A stretch of 64,000 bases of DNA from Stenotrophomonas nitritireducens. GTDB taxonomy: Bacteria > Pseudomonadota > Gammaproteobacteria > Xanthomonadales > Xanthomonadaceae. The notes under the pieces are model-generated. The model was not told the origin of the DNA. It ran no database searches and saw only the letters and a list, made by a program, of their open reading frames with translations. Position numbers and translations under genes: made by a program. Location of the stretch: the NCBI RefSeq assembly GCF_001431425.1, contig NZ_LDJG01000002.1, positions 62,001 through 126,000 on the forward strand. Reading direction: 5' to 3'. Below, in pieces: positions 1-12,697 of the stretch (its first letter is position 1; every line of letters starts with the position of its first letter).

Positions 1-637
1 ACGCGCGCGAAGCCGATTTCGCCGAGATCAGCGGCGACCCGCTGCGGCTGCCGGCGCTGCAGGATTTCCAGCAGCTGGCGGCACTGTTGTCCGACACGCC
101 GGAACTGGCGGTGGTCGCCGGCGAAGCGCGCGTACGCGAGGCGCAGCTGCAGCTGGCGCGTAGCCAGCTGCGCAGCGACCTGTCCTGGCAGCTGGGCGTG
201 CGCAACAACCGCGCCAGCAGCGACACCGCGCTGGTCGGCGGCTTCAGCCTGCCGCTGGGCAGCGCCCGTCGCGCAGCACCGGAAATCCGCGCCGCCCAGT
301 CCGAACTTGCAATGAGCGCGGTGGAGCGCGAATCGCGCGCGCTGCAGCTGTACGCGACGCTGGCCGAGGCCCATGGCCGCTACGGCACCGCGCGGCTGGA
401 AGTGGCGCGCATGGACAGCGACGTGCTGCCGCAGCTGCAGCGCGCCGAGAAGGCCGCCGAAACCGCCTGGCGCGCAGGCGCCATCAGCTACCTGGAGTGG
501 GCGCAGCTGCAGGCCATGCGCATCGAGGCGCGGCAACGCCAGCTCGATGCCGCGCTCGCCGCGCAGACCGCCCTGATCGAAATCCAGCGCCTGACCGGGC
601 AACCCCTGGTCGCCACCGCTTCCGAAGGAAACACGCC

Positions 638-641
<4 letters not shown>
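1..641 (+). CDS. czcC: TolC-family outer-membrane factor of a metal efflux pump (CzcC-like), 5' end missing
   Basis: The reading frame is open from base 3, so the gene starts outside the window; about 212 C-terminal residues are present. The sequence is alanine-, glutamine- and arginine-rich amphipathic helix typical of TolC-family periplasmic coiled coils, including a helix-to-strand segment around a VGGFSLPLGS motif. It would form the outer-membrane channel of a tripartite RND pump. Its TGA overlaps the ATG of the adaptor gene in an ATGA, and the adaptor overlaps the RND pump gene, so the three form one translationally coupled czcCBA-type operon. The assignment rests on operon order and the helical pattern; the metal cannot be read from the sequence. 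Confidence 0.8.
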
Positions 642-4817
<4,176 letters not shown>

Positions 4818-4821
4818 CGCC

Positions 4822-4851
4822 GCCGGGCCCGCGCAGGCGGGCCCGGCTTTT
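4822..4851 (+). terminator. Rho-independent terminator of the czc operon
   Basis: A perfect 11-bp GC stem (GCCGGGCCCGC pairing with 4837-4847) with a GCAG loop is followed by TTTT, starting 5 bases after the czcA stop. Confidence 0.9.
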
Positions 4852-4994
4852 CCCGCCGGCGTGGCCGCCGTTCGACGGTCGCGCCGGCGTGGGAAGCGGG
4901 AACACGAATCCAATCGTGGCCGGTATCTGAATGAAGCGCTCGGATAACGGTCACGGGAATGACGCAGCATGCAGGCTGGTTCCAGACCTGTCCC

Positions 4995-5558
4995 ATGGAG
5001 AACGTCGTGCGCCTATTCCCCACCTCATTGCCGGTCCTGTTGCTGCTGGCCGCCTGCTCGCCCGGCACTGACGCCGATGCCGATGCGCCCCCTGGTGGAG
5101 GCGCTCCCACGCCGGCGGCGTCCCCGGCGACGGTGTCGCGCCTGGCAATCACCAGCTGCGACGCCCTGGCCGCCACGCTGGGCGGGCTGATCGGCGGCAT
5201 GGAGCCGGTGCCGGGCGATCCGCAGCCCGCCGATGACGACCTCCAGTGCGCCTGGTGGGATATATCGACGGGGCGCTCGTTCAGCGTGCAGGCGCGTGTG
5301 GCCCCCGGCATCGGGCCGGTGCCGGTGGATGACGGTTCGCCCGCGGGCAGCGGCATCACGCCGGTCCCGGCGCCGGCGTTCGAGCGCCGCGGCGGGGCCG
5401 CGGCGATCCGCACGGAGCATGACGCCGGCGCGGTATCGGTGACCTTCTGGCTGCACCTGCCCGATGCCGAGGTCATGCTGGTCAACCAGGCCGGCAACTC
5501 CGCGCCTTTGGACGCGGCGCGGGCGCTGGAGATTTCCGGGCGGCTGCTGGGCGATTGA
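4995..5558 (+). CDS. Hypothetical lipoprotein
   Basis: Product of 187 residues with no recognised domain. The start at 4995 gives a clean lipoprotein signal (MENVVRLF, a leucine-rich core, LLAAC with Cys21); an in-frame ATG at 4959 would add 12 non-hydrophobic residues. The mature part begins with an Asp/Ala/Pro/Gly-rich linker (about residues 24-42) and then a compact domain with cysteines at CDAL and QCAWWD that could form a disulfide. It stands alone between the czc terminator and a convergent glycosyltransferase. Overall it resembles small DUF3558-type periplasmic lipoproteins, but that is only an impression. Confidence 0.7.
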   Translation: MENVVRLFPTSLPVLLLLAACSPGTDADADAPPGGGAPTPAASPATVSRLAITSCDALAATLGGLIGGMEPVPGDPQPADDDLQCAWWDISTGRSFSVQARVAPGIGPVPVDDGSPAGSGITPVPAPAFERRGGAAAIRTEHDAGAVSVTFWLHLPDAEVMLVNQAGNSAPLDAARALEISGRLLGD

Positions 5559-5632
5559 TCCGGCCCCGGCACGGCCGGCCGGGGCCGACGCCCGGTGTTG
5601 CGGCTCGCCCTGCGCCGGATCCCAGGCCGGCG

Positions 5633-6847
5633 TCAGCGCCGCGCCAGCGCTTCGATCGCCGCCACCGCGGTCGCCACGCCGTCCTCGGCGGCCATCGCCT
5701 GCCCGAGGGTAGCGGCATTGGCGCGGGTCTGCGCCTGCTCGGCGAAGGCGATGGCCTTGGCCAGCGTCGGGCCGTCCAGCCGTTTCGGCGACAGCGCGGG
5801 CGGTGCCACGCCGAGCCGCCGCAGGCGGTCGGCCCAGAAGAACTGGTCGCCGGCGAACGGCATCACCAGCGAGGGCACGCCGGCCCGGCAGGCCGAATGC
5901 GAAGTGCCGCTGCCGCCGTGGTGGATCGCCAGCGCGCAGAGCGGCAACAGCGCCTCATGCGGCGCCGGTCCGGTCACGAAGACATTGTCCGGCAGCGGCG
6001 TGTCGGGCAACCCGGCCCAGCCGGGAAACAGCAGGACGCGGCGCGGTGCCAGCGCGGCCAGCAGGGCCGGCAGTACCTTTTCGCGGTCGAATCCGGCCAT
6101 GCTGCCGAACCCGAGGTAGACCGGCGGCGGGCCGGCATCGAGGAAGGCCTGCAGATCGGCGGGCGGCACCCACTCCGTTTCCGGCAGGCGCCACTGGCCG
6201 CAGATGCGGTGGTCGGCCGGCCAATCGTCCGGACGCGGCAGCAGGCTGGGCGAAATGCCGTACAGCATCGGCTGGCTGGTCCACAGCGAGCGGCGCGGCG
6301 GCAGGCCCAGCACCTGCTGCCGGGCGCGGTTGAGCGGGCCGCGGAACTGGCGCCAGATCAGGCCGTTGACCAGTCCATGGCTGGCGCGGCCGAGCCAGTC
6401 GGCGATCCGCCCCGGCGGCAGGAACGGCGAGGGGAAGGCGCGGGTCGGCGTCAGCGGGATCATGCCGGTGCCGATCAGCGGCAGGCCGTGGCGCTCGGCC
6501 ACGCTCATGCCGACGAAGGCGGCCAGGCCCCCGGTCAGGATCGCATCGCACTCCCGCGCGGCGGCATCGGCCTGCTGCGTCCAGCCGGCGATATGCCGCC
6601 GGGCCAGGCCGGCCAGCCCGCGGGTGGCGGCGGCCACGCCGCTGCCGCCGGCGACCAGGGCGCCGATCTCCTGGCGGATGTCGCCCTCCAGCGCCGCGTG
6701 CGGCACGCCGAGCGCCCGCGCGCTGTCCAGGGTGCCGCCGTCGGCCAGCAGGGTGGCTGGATGGCCGGCGCCGATCAGGCCATGGCACAGCGCGGCCAGG
6801 GGCCGGGTGTCGCCTTCGGTGCCGTAGGTCAGTGCCAGCAGTCGCAT
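5633..6847 (-). CDS. GT1-family (UGT-like) glycosyltransferase
   Basis: A 404-residue GT-B glycosyltransferase of the UGT/sterol-glucosyltransferase type. The N-terminal half starts [17 protein letters not shown], the usual first strand-loop of this family. The C-terminal nucleotide-sugar domain contains LGFGSM and the donor-site HHGGSGT (from about residue 309) followed by [14 protein letters not shown]. The start at 6847 was chosen because the family's N-terminus begins there; the frame is open further upstream but reads through the rpmB promoter. It is transcribed divergently from rpmB. The acceptor (lipid, sterol-like or small molecule) cannot be told from the sequence. Confidence 0.85.
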   Translation of the reverse strand: MRLLALTYGTEGDTRPLAALCHGLIGAGHPATLLADGGTLDSARALGVPHAALEGDIRQEIGALVAGGSGVAAATRGLAGLARRHIAGWTQQADAAARECDAILTGGLAAFVGMSVAERHGLPLIGTGMIPLTPTRAFPSPFLPPGRIADWLGRASHGLVNGLIWRQFRGPLNRARQQVLGLPPRRSLWTSQPMLYGISPSLLPRPDDWPADHRICGQWRLPETEWVPPADLQAFLDAGPPPVYLGFGSMAGFDREKVLPALLAALAPRRVLLFPGWAGLPDTPLPDNVFVTGPAPHEALLPLCALAIHHGGSGTSHSACRAGVPSLVMPFAGDQFFWADRLRRLGVAPPALSPKRLDGPTLAKAIAFAEQAQTRANAATLGQAMAAEDGVATAVAAIEALARR

Positions 6848-6878
6848 CGGGCCTCCGGGGTGGGTGTCTGTGGACAAC

Positions 6879-6907
6879 TTGCCATCGCGGCATGCAGCAC
6901 GCATAAT
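6879..6907 (+). promoter_or_regulatory. Sigma-70 promoter of rpmB-rpmG
   Basis: TTGCCA (6879-6884) and CATAAT (6902-6907) are separated by exactly 17 bases. Transcription would start near 6914 and leave a leader of about 150 nt before rpmB. Confidence 0.7.
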
Positions 6908-7067
6908 GCGCGGCTCGCTGTGCCCGGAATCCCGGGCCGGCGGCCGGCAGCACGTCGCCCGGCCGCCCTGCAGCGTACCCCTGACTCCCGTGACGTGTGG
7001 CGGACAACCGCCGGGGCCGCCATCTTCCTGGCCAAGGGAGATACAACCGACATTACCGAGGTGCGCA

Positions 7068-7304
7068 ATGTCCCGAGTTTGCCAAGTTTCCGGCAAGAAG
7101 GTGCAGACGGGTAACAACGTCTCGCATGCCAACAACAAGACCCGCCGTCGCTTCCAGCCGAACCTGCACGAGCGCCGTTTCTGGGTCGCCAGCGAGAACC
7201 GCTGGGTCAAGCTTCGTGTTTCCGCGCATGCACTGCGCACCATCGACAAGAACGGCATCGATTCCGTTCTGGCTGAGCTGCGTGCCCGCGGCGAAAAGGT
7301 CTGA
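7068..7304 (+). CDS. rpmB: Ribosomal protein bL28
   Basis: A 78-residue protein, the normal bL28 length, beginning [11 protein letters not shown] and containing the family's [18 protein letters not shown] and [16 protein letters not shown] segments. It is part of the 50S subunit. The start is fixed by the conserved N-terminus. rpmG follows after 13 bases, giving the usual rpmBG operon. Confidence 0.98.
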   Translation: MSRVCQVSGKKVQTGNNVSHANNKTRRRFQPNLHERRFWVASENRWVKLRVSAHALRTIDKNGIDSVLAELRARGEKV

Positions 7305-7317
7305 GGAGTAAAACATC

Positions 7318-7482
7318 ATGGCAGGCAAGCGCGATAAGGTCCGTATGATTTCCTCGGCCGGTACCGGCCACTTCTACACCACGGACAAGAACAAGAAGAA
7401 CACCCCCGGGAAGATGGAATTCCTGAAGTACGACCCGGTGGTCCGCAAGCACGTTCTGTACAAGGAAGGCAAGATCAAGTAA
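7318..7482 (+). CDS. rpmG: Ribosomal protein bL33 (zinc-independent form)
   Basis: A 54-residue protein: it starts [17 protein letters not shown], contains [10 protein letters not shown] and ends VLYKEGKIK. It is a 50S subunit protein. None of the four zinc-ligand cysteines of the C+ paralogue is present, so this is the zinc-free form. A GAGGAG ribosome-binding site lies between the rpmB stop and the start. It is the second gene of the rpmBG operon and is followed by a terminator. Confidence 0.97.
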   Translation: MAGKRDKVRMISSAGTGHFYTTDKNKKNTPGKMEFLKYDPVVRKHVLYKEGKIK

Positions 7483-7518
7483 TCCGCACGGATTGCTTCG
7501 ACAGCCGTTCCACACTGG

Positions 7519-7545
7519 ACCCGCCGCAAGGCGGGTTCCGTGTTT
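7519..7545 (+). terminator. Rho-independent terminator after rpmG
   Basis: Stem ACCCGCC/GGCGGGT with a GCAA tetraloop, followed by a T-rich stretch (TCCGTGTTT). Confidence 0.75.
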
Positions 7546-7623
7546 CAGGGGTATGGAACGCGCCATCAGCGTGTTCCATCAGCACATGCGGCGGCGGCAT
7601 CAGGCTTCGCTGGCGGCATCGCC

Positions 7624-7629
7624 TACAAT
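7624..7629 (+). promoter_or_regulatory. -10 element, predicted leaderless transcript
   Basis: TACAAT ends 6 bases before the ATG at 7636, so transcription would begin at or next to the A of the start codon. No Shine-Dalgarno sequence is present. Confidence 0.55.
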
Positions 7630-7635
7630 CGGCAC

Positions 7636-9024
7636 ATGACAGTTTCCGACCAGACGCAGGCCTGCGACATCGCGATCATCGGCGGCGGTGCCGCCGGCGT
7701 GCTCACCGCGATCGGCGTGCTGCGCGGCGCCAGCGGCGCGCTGCGCCTGGCGATCGTCGAACCGCAGCTGCCGCTCGGGCGCGGCGTGGCCTATGCCACG
7801 CGCCATCCCGAACACCTGCTCAACGTGCCCGCCGGCAAGATGAGCGGCTTCCCCGACCGGCCCGACGATTTCCTCGACTATCTGGTCGCGCAGGACGCCT
7901 TCCCAGGCGTCGAGCGCGACGCGCTGGCGCAGGCTTTCGTCCCGCGCCGCCACTACGCGGCTTACCTGCGGCAGCGCCTGCAGGAGGCGGTGGAGGCCAG
8001 CCCGGCACAGCTGGACGTGCGCGCCGCGCGCGTCGTCTCCCTGGAAAAGCAGGCTGACGGCATCGTGCTGCAACTGGACTCGGGGCAGCCGCTGCTGGCC
8101 GCATCGGTGGCGCTGTGCACTGGCAATGCGCTGCGGCCGCTGCCCGCGCGCGGCGCCGGCGCCGTGCCGCCAGGCAAGCGCATCGAGGCCTGGGATTTCG
8201 ACGCGGTGCAGGACATCGCCGCGACCGCGGACGTGGCCATCGTCGGTTCCGGCCTGAGCATGGCCGACAGCGTGGTATCGCTGACCGCCACCGGGCATCG
8301 CGGGCAGGTGCACGTGCTTTCGCGCCATGCGCTGCTGCCGCTGCCGCACGCCAAGGGGCCGGCGGCCGACTACGATCCGGAACCGCTGCTGGCGATGAAC
8401 CTGCGCCAGCGCGTGCGCGCGCTGCGCCGCCATGCCGCCGAGGCCGCGCCGCGCGGCATTCCGTGGCAGAACGTGATGGAACGCATCCGGCCGCTGGGCC
8501 AGGCGCTGTGGCAGTCGCTGTCCTTCGACGACCAGCGCCGCTTCCTGCGCCACGTGGTGCGTTACTGGGACGTGCACCGGCACCGCATCGCCGCGCCGGT
8601 GCATGCCCAGCTGACGGAGCTGCGCCGGCAGGGCCGCCTGCACCTGCATCGCGGCCGCCTGGAAACCGCGATCGCCGAGGGCGCCTGCGTGCACCTGGGC
8701 GCGCTCGATCCGGGCCGGCAGCCGTTCCAGATCGACGCGCACTGCGTCATCAACGCCACCGGCGTGGAGATGCGCGCGCAGGCCATGCGCAACCCGCTGC
8801 TGCAGCAGATGCTGGGCAGCGGCGCCGCCCGCCCCGGCCCGCACGGCATCGGCATCGACAGCGCCGCCGACGGCTGCCTGCTCGACGCCGACGGCATCGC
8901 CGAACCGCGCGTGCAGGTCGTCGGCAGCCTGCGCATCGGCCGCCTGTGGGAAAGCCTGGCGGTACCGGAGCTGCGCGGGCAGGCGCAGCAGGCGGCGCGG
9001 AGCCTGCTCGGCGTGGTCGCGTAG
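7636..9024 (+). CDS. FAD/NAD(P)-binding oxidoreductase
   Basis: A 462-residue flavoprotein. The N-terminus carries a dinucleotide-binding Rossmann motif (CDIAIIGGGAAGVLTA) and a second GSGLSMAD motif occurs about residue 203. The organisation matches the FAD-NAD(P)-binding family of uncharacterised proteins related to HI0933 and hydroxyacylglutathione-type FAD proteins (established family knowledge); the substrate is unknown. The start is fixed by the Rossmann motif and the -10 hexamer 6 bases upstream. It is monocistronic and sits ahead of uvrD, which has its own promoter. Confidence 0.8.
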   Translation: MTVSDQTQACDIAIIGGGAAGVLTAIGVLRGASGALRLAIVEPQLPLGRGVAYATRHPEHLLNVPAGKMSGFPDRPDDFLDYLVAQDAFPGVERDALAQAFVPRRHYAAYLRQRLQEAVEASPAQLDVRAARVVSLEKQADGIVLQLDSGQPLLAASVALCTGNALRPLPARGAGAVPPGKRIEAWDFDAVQDIAATADVAIVGSGLSMADSVVSLTATGHRGQVHVLSRHALLPLPHAKGPAADYDPEPLLAMNLRQRVRALRRHAAEAAPRGIPWQNVMERIRPLGQALWQSLSFDDQRRFLRHVVRYWDVHRHRIAAPVHAQLTELRRQGRLHLHRGRLETAIAEGACVHLGALDPGRQPFQIDAHCVINATGVEMRAQAMRNPLLQQMLGSGAARPGPHGIGIDSAADGCLLDADGIAEPRVQVVGSLRIGRLWESLAVPELRGQAQQAARSLLGVVA

Positions 9025-9081
9025 CAGTATGGCGGTCGCGACCGGGCCGCTCCGCCATGCCTGGCCGCTCCTGCAGTCGGC

Positions 9082-9087
9082 TAAAAT
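9082..9087 (+). promoter_or_regulatory. -10 element of uvrD, predicted leaderless transcript
   Basis: TAAAAT ends 6 bases before the ATG at 9094; no ribosome-binding site lies between them. Confidence 0.6.
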
Positions 9088-9093
9088 GACCGC

Positions 9094-11283
9094 ATGGATG
9101 TTTCCCACCTGCTCGACGGGCTGAACCCGGCCCAGCGCGAGGCCGTTTCCGCTGCTCCCGGCCACTACCTGATCCTTGCCGGCGCCGGTTCCGGCAAGAC
9201 CCGCGTGCTGACCCACCGCATCGCCTGGCTCAACGAAGTGCATGGCGTGCCGACCCACGGCATCTTCGCGGTGACCTTCACCAACAAGGCCGCCGGCGAG
9301 ATGCGCCACCGCATCGACCTGCAGCTGCGCAATGGCGCGCGCGGCATGTGGATCGGCACCTTCCACGGCCTGGCGCATCGCCTGCTGCGCCTGCACTGGG
9401 CCGATGCCAGGCTGCCCGAGGCATTCCAGGTAATGGATTCGGACGACCAGCTGCGGCTGGTCAAGCGCGTGGTGCAGGCGCTGGAGCTGGACGACGGCAA
9501 GTTCCAGCCCAAGCAGATCGCCTGGTGGATCAACGCGCAGAAGGACGAGGGCCGGCGCCCGCAGCACATACAGCCCGAGCCGCACGACGCCTGGCTGGAA
9601 ACCATGCGCCAGGCCTACATCGAGTACCAGGCGCGCTGCGACCGCGCCGGGCTGGTGGATTTCGCCGAACTGCTGCTGCGCGCGCACGAGTTGCTGCGCG
9701 ACAACCCGGCCCTGCTCGCGCATTACCGCACGCGATTCCGCGAGATCCTGGTCGACGAATTCCAGGACACCAATGCCATCCAGTACGCCTTCGTGCGCGT
9801 GCTGGCCGGCGACTCGGGCAACGTGTTCGTGGTCGGCGACGACGACCAGGCCATCTACGGCTGGCGCGGCGCCAAGGTCGAGAACGTGCAGCGCTTCCTC
9901 AAGGATTTCCCGGGCGCGCAGACCATCCGCCTGGAGCAGAACTACCGCTCCAGCGCCAACATCCTCAATGCCGCCAACGCCGTCATCGCGCACAACCCGG
10001 ACCGCATCGGCAAGCAGCTGTGGACCGACAGCGGCGACGGCGAGCCGATCGACCTGTACGCGGCCTACAACGAGATGGACGAGGCGCGCTACCTGGTCGA
10101 GCGCGCGCGGCAGTGGGTGCGCGATGGCGGCAGCTATGGCGATGTCGCCGTGCTCTACCGCAGCAACGCGCAGTCGCGCGCCTTCGAAGAAGCGCTGTTG
10201 TCCGAACAGGTGCCGTACCGCGTGTACGGCGGCATGCGCTTCTTCGAGCGCGCCGAGATCAAGGATGCGCTGGCCTACCTGCGGCTGCTGACCAACCGCA
10301 ACGACGATGCGGCGTTCGAGCGCGCGGTGAACACGCCGACGCGCGGCATCGGCGAGCGGACGCTGGACGAGGTGCGGCGCATCGCCCGCGCGCAGGCGGT
10401 GTCGCTGTGGGAGGCCTCGATGCTCGCCACCCAGGGCAACGACCTCACCTCGCGCGCGAAGAACGCGCTGGCCGGTTTCATCAACCTGGTCCAGCAGATC
10501 GGTGGCGAAACCGCGCAGATGACCCTGGCCGAGCGCATCGACCACGTGCTGGTGCGTTCGGCGCTGCGCGATCACTGGAGCAAGGAAAGCCGCAACGCGC
10601 TTGATTCGGAATCGCGCAGCGACAACCTCGACGAACTGGTGTCGGTGGCCTCGCGCTTCGTCCAGCGCGACATCGACGAAGAGGGCGCCGCCGACATGAG
10701 CGAGCTGGTCGCGTTCCTGTCCTACGCATCGCTGGAGACCGGCGAAGGCCAGGCCCAGGCCGGCGAGGACGGCGTGCAGCTGATGACGCTGCATTCGGCC
10801 AAGGGCCTGGAGTTCCCGCTGGTGTTCCTGGCCGGGCTGGAGGAAGGGCTGTTCCCCGGCGCGCGTTCGCTGGAGGAAAGCGGGCGGCTGGAGGAGGAGC
10901 GCCGCCTGGCCTATGTCGGCATCACCCGCGCCCGCCAGAAGCTGGTGCTGGGCTATGCCGAGTCGCGTCGCATCCATGGCCAGGACAACTACAGCCTGCC
11001 GTCGCGCTTCCTGCGCGAGATCCCGCGCGAGCTGCTGCACGAAGTGCGGCCCAAGGTGCAGGTCTCGCGCCCGGCCTCGCTCGGCACCAGCCGGGTGATG
11101 GGGCACGCGGCCATCGAGGCGCCGCCGGTCAAGCTCGGCGCGCTGGTGACCCATCCCAAGTTCGGCGAAGGCATGGTCACCGACTACGAAGGCAGTGGCG
11201 CGCATGCGCGCGTGCAGGTCGAGTTCGCCGATGCCGGCAGCAAGTGGCTGGTGATGGCGTATGCCAACCTGACCGTGCTGTAG
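9094..11283 (+). CDS. uvrD: DNA helicase II UvrD
   Basis: A 729-residue SF1A 3'-5' helicase used in nucleotide-excision and mismatch repair; the E. coli protein has 720 residues. The N-terminus MDVSHLLDGLNPAQREAV is typical of UvrD. Motifs in order: Q motif, Walker A GAGSGKT (about residues 30-36), FTNKAAGEM (Ia), VDEFQDTN (II), GDDDQAIYGWRGA (III), QNYRSS (IV), TLHSAKGLEFP (V), VGITRARQ (VI), and a C-terminal Tudor-like domain ending GSKWLVMAYANLTVL that in E. coli binds RNA polymerase. It is a single gene with its own promoter. Confidence 0.97.
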   Translation: MDVSHLLDGLNPAQREAVSAAPGHYLILAGAGSGKTRVLTHRIAWLNEVHGVPTHGIFAVTFTNKAAGEMRHRIDLQLRNGARGMWIGTFHGLAHRLLRLHWADARLPEAFQVMDSDDQLRLVKRVVQALELDDGKFQPKQIAWWINAQKDEGRRPQHIQPEPHDAWLETMRQAYIEYQARCDRAGLVDFAELLLRAHELLRDNPALLAHYRTRFREILVDEFQDTNAIQYAFVRVLAGDSGNVFVVGDDDQAIYGWRGAKVENVQRFLKDFPGAQTIRLEQNYRSSANILNAANAVIAHNPDRIGKQLWTDSGDGEPIDLYAAYNEMDEARYLVERARQWVRDGGSYGDVAVLYRSNAQSRAFEEALLSEQVPYRVYGGMRFFERAEIKDALAYLRLLTNRNDDAAFERAVNTPTRGIGERTLDEVRRIARAQAVSLWEASMLATQGNDLTSRAKNALAGFINLVQQIGGETAQMTLAERIDHVLVRSALRDHWSKESRNALDSESRSDNLDELVSVASRFVQRDIDEEGAADMSELVAFLSYASLETGEGQAQAGEDGVQLMTLHSAKGLEFPLVFLAGLEEGLFPGARSLEESGRLEEERRLAYVGITRARQKLVLGYAESRRIHGQDNYSLPSRFLREIPRELLHEVRPKVQVSRPASLGTSRVMGHAAIEAPPVKLGALVTHPKFGEGMVTDYEGSGAHARVQVEFADAGSKWLVMAYANLTVL

Positions 11284-11398
11284 CGCGTCCGGGCTGCCCC
11301 GGGCCGGCGGCAGCGCCGGCCGTTTGATCGAACTCAATGCGCGGCGACAACATCGGGTGTGCAATGGTGGCCTCCCACCCTTCCCAAGGAGAACCGCC

Positions 11399-11848
11399 AT
11401 GTACAAGCGCATCCTGATCGCGACCGATGGTTCCGAACTTGCCGGCAAGGGCCTGCAGAAGGGCCTGGAGCTGGCTGCCCAGCTCGGTGCGGCGGTCGAC
11501 ATCGTCACCGTCTCCGAGCCCTGGGCCGTGGGCATGTACGACGCCATGGGCTGGAGCGCCGGCTATGAAGCCAGCCCCGAGTACAAGCAGGACCGCGAAG
11601 CGGCCGCGCAGAAGATCCTGCAGCCGTCGCTGGACGCGGCGCGTGCGGCCGGCGTGGCCGGCGTGCAGGGCCATCACGTGCTCGACCGCTATGCCGCCGA
11701 CGGCATCATCGAGACCGCCGACACCTGCGGCAGCGACCTGCTGGTGATGACCTCGCATGGCCGCCGCGGCGTCACCCGCGTCCTGCTGGGCAGCCAGACC
11801 GCCGAAGTGCTCGCGCGCAGCACGGTGCCGGTGCTGGTGATCCGCTGA
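11399..11848 (+). CDS. Universal stress protein, UspA family
   Basis: A 149-residue single-domain Usp beginning MYKRILIATDGSELA. The nucleotide-binding signature near the C-terminus reads TSHG, nine residues, GS, the ATP-binding pattern with Thr in place of the first Gly. It ends STVPVLVIR, the usual last strand. The start at 11399 is supported by AAGGAGA 8 bases upstream. Members of the family promote survival under stress and bind ATP in the cytoplasm. It is monocistronic. Confidence 0.93.
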   Translation: MYKRILIATDGSELAGKGLQKGLELAAQLGAAVDIVTVSEPWAVGMYDAMGWSAGYEASPEYKQDREAAAQKILQPSLDAARAAGVAGVQGHHVLDRYAADGIIETADTCGSDLLVMTSHGRRGVTRVLLGSQTAEVLARSTVPVLVIR

Positions 11849-11930
11849 CGCGCGCCCCTCTGCCTGACCGGCCCGGGATGCCGTCACGCGGCGTCCCGGT
11901 GACGGCCGGCGTCTTCCGTTTTCAGCGTAC

Positions 11931-11966
11931 CCCCCTTCATCGCCATCGTTGCCGAAGGGGGCTTTT
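11931..11966 (+). terminator. Probable terminator after the Usp gene
   Basis: CCCCCTTC (11931-11938) pairs with GAAGGGGG (11954-11961) around a 15-base loop and is followed by CTTTTC. Confidence 0.55.
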
Positions 11967-12007
11967 CTTAGGCGATTGCAGGGCGCGTGCCCAGTGGAAG
12001 CGTGGCC

Positions 12008-12271
12008 GGCGAAGCCCCAGCGGGGCGTTGCCCCGCTCTACAGGGTGGCTCGCCGCGGTTCCGTAGCGCCGGGCAGCGCCCGGCGGGGCTTTCCCGGCGA
12101 AGCCCCAGCGGGGCGTTGCCCCGCTCTACAGGGTGGGCCGCCGCGGTTCTGTAGCGCCGGGCAACGCCCGGCGGGGCTTTCCCGGCGAAGCCCCAGCGGG
12201 GCGTTGCCCCGCTCTACAGATTGGATCGCCGCGGTTCCGTAGCGCCGGGCAACGCCCGGCGGGGCTTTCCT
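12008..12271 (+). repeat. Three tandem 88-bp units, each an inverted pair of GTAG-tagged REP palindromes (SMAG-like)
   Basis: The unit starting GGCGAAGCCCC begins at 12008, 12096 and 12184, with an eroded fourth start at 12272, so the period is exactly 88. Each unit holds two hairpins facing each other: AGCGGGGC-GTT-GCCCCGCT ending in CTAC (12019-12041 in unit 1), then GTAG followed by CGCCGGGC-AGC/AAC-GCCCGGCG (12063-12085). Hairpins tagged by GTAG at one foot are the hallmark of the SMAG REPs of Stenotrophomonas maltophilia. The array fills the gap between the convergent Usp and DUF2782 genes. Confidence 0.85.
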
Positions 12272-12317
12272 GGCGATGCCCCATCGGTCGCGCGCCGTGC
12301 CGCGCATCCGATGCGGA

Positions 12318-12605
12318 TCACCAGCTGTACAGCTTCCAGTAGACCGGCGAAACGCCGTCCTTGTCGTTGTCCATGCGGCCATCGCCGTTGCGGTCGTAGA
12401 GATAGAACGGCGCGCCGCGCGCCGGGGTGACCTTGACCATGCGCAGCTGGGTGCCGACGCGGTACTCCTCGACGGTATCGCCGTTGTCCATGGTGCGGCG
12501 GGTGACTTCGGCGCCGCTCACGTCCACCGGCGGCGCGTCGGCGTTCCGGCCCGTACTGGCGCAGCCGGCCAAGGCAAGCAGGGGAATCAGCAACAGGTGT
12601 TTCAT
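12318..12605 (-). CDS. DUF2782 family lipoprotein
   Basis: A 95-residue small lipoprotein: MKHLLLIPLLALAGC with lipobox Cys15, then a basic/acidic domain with TMDNGDTVEEYRVG, LRMVKVTPARGAPFYL and DRNGDGRMD. The DUF2782 family is commonly found beside polA in gammaproteobacteria, as here, where polA is divergent. Its function is unknown. GGAGC lies about 10 bases upstream of the start and CATAAT-type sequence about 35 bases further, so this gene has a normal leader. Confidence 0.85.
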   Translation of the reverse strand: MKHLLLIPLLALAGCASTGRNADAPPVDVSGAEVTRRTMDNGDTVEEYRVGTQLRMVKVTPARGAPFYLYDRNGDGRMDNDKDGVSPVYWKLYSW

Positions 12606-12685
12606 CGTGGCGGCTCCTCGCGTCGGTATCTTTCCGGATTATGCCTGCGCCGGAGTTGGCGCGCGTCGTCCAGCGGTCCGGCGCG

Positions 12686-12691
12686 TAGAAT
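12686..12691 (+). promoter_or_regulatory. -10 element of polA, predicted leaderless transcript
   Basis: TAGAAT ends 6 bases before the polA ATG at 12698; there is no Shine-Dalgarno sequence. Confidence 0.6.
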
Positions 12692-12697
12692 CGACGC

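Noticed and set aside
12008..12271. The 88-bp repeats considered as a CRISPR array
   Set aside because: There are no unique spacers: the whole 88-bp unit repeats and contains GTAG-tagged palindromes, which is REP structure.
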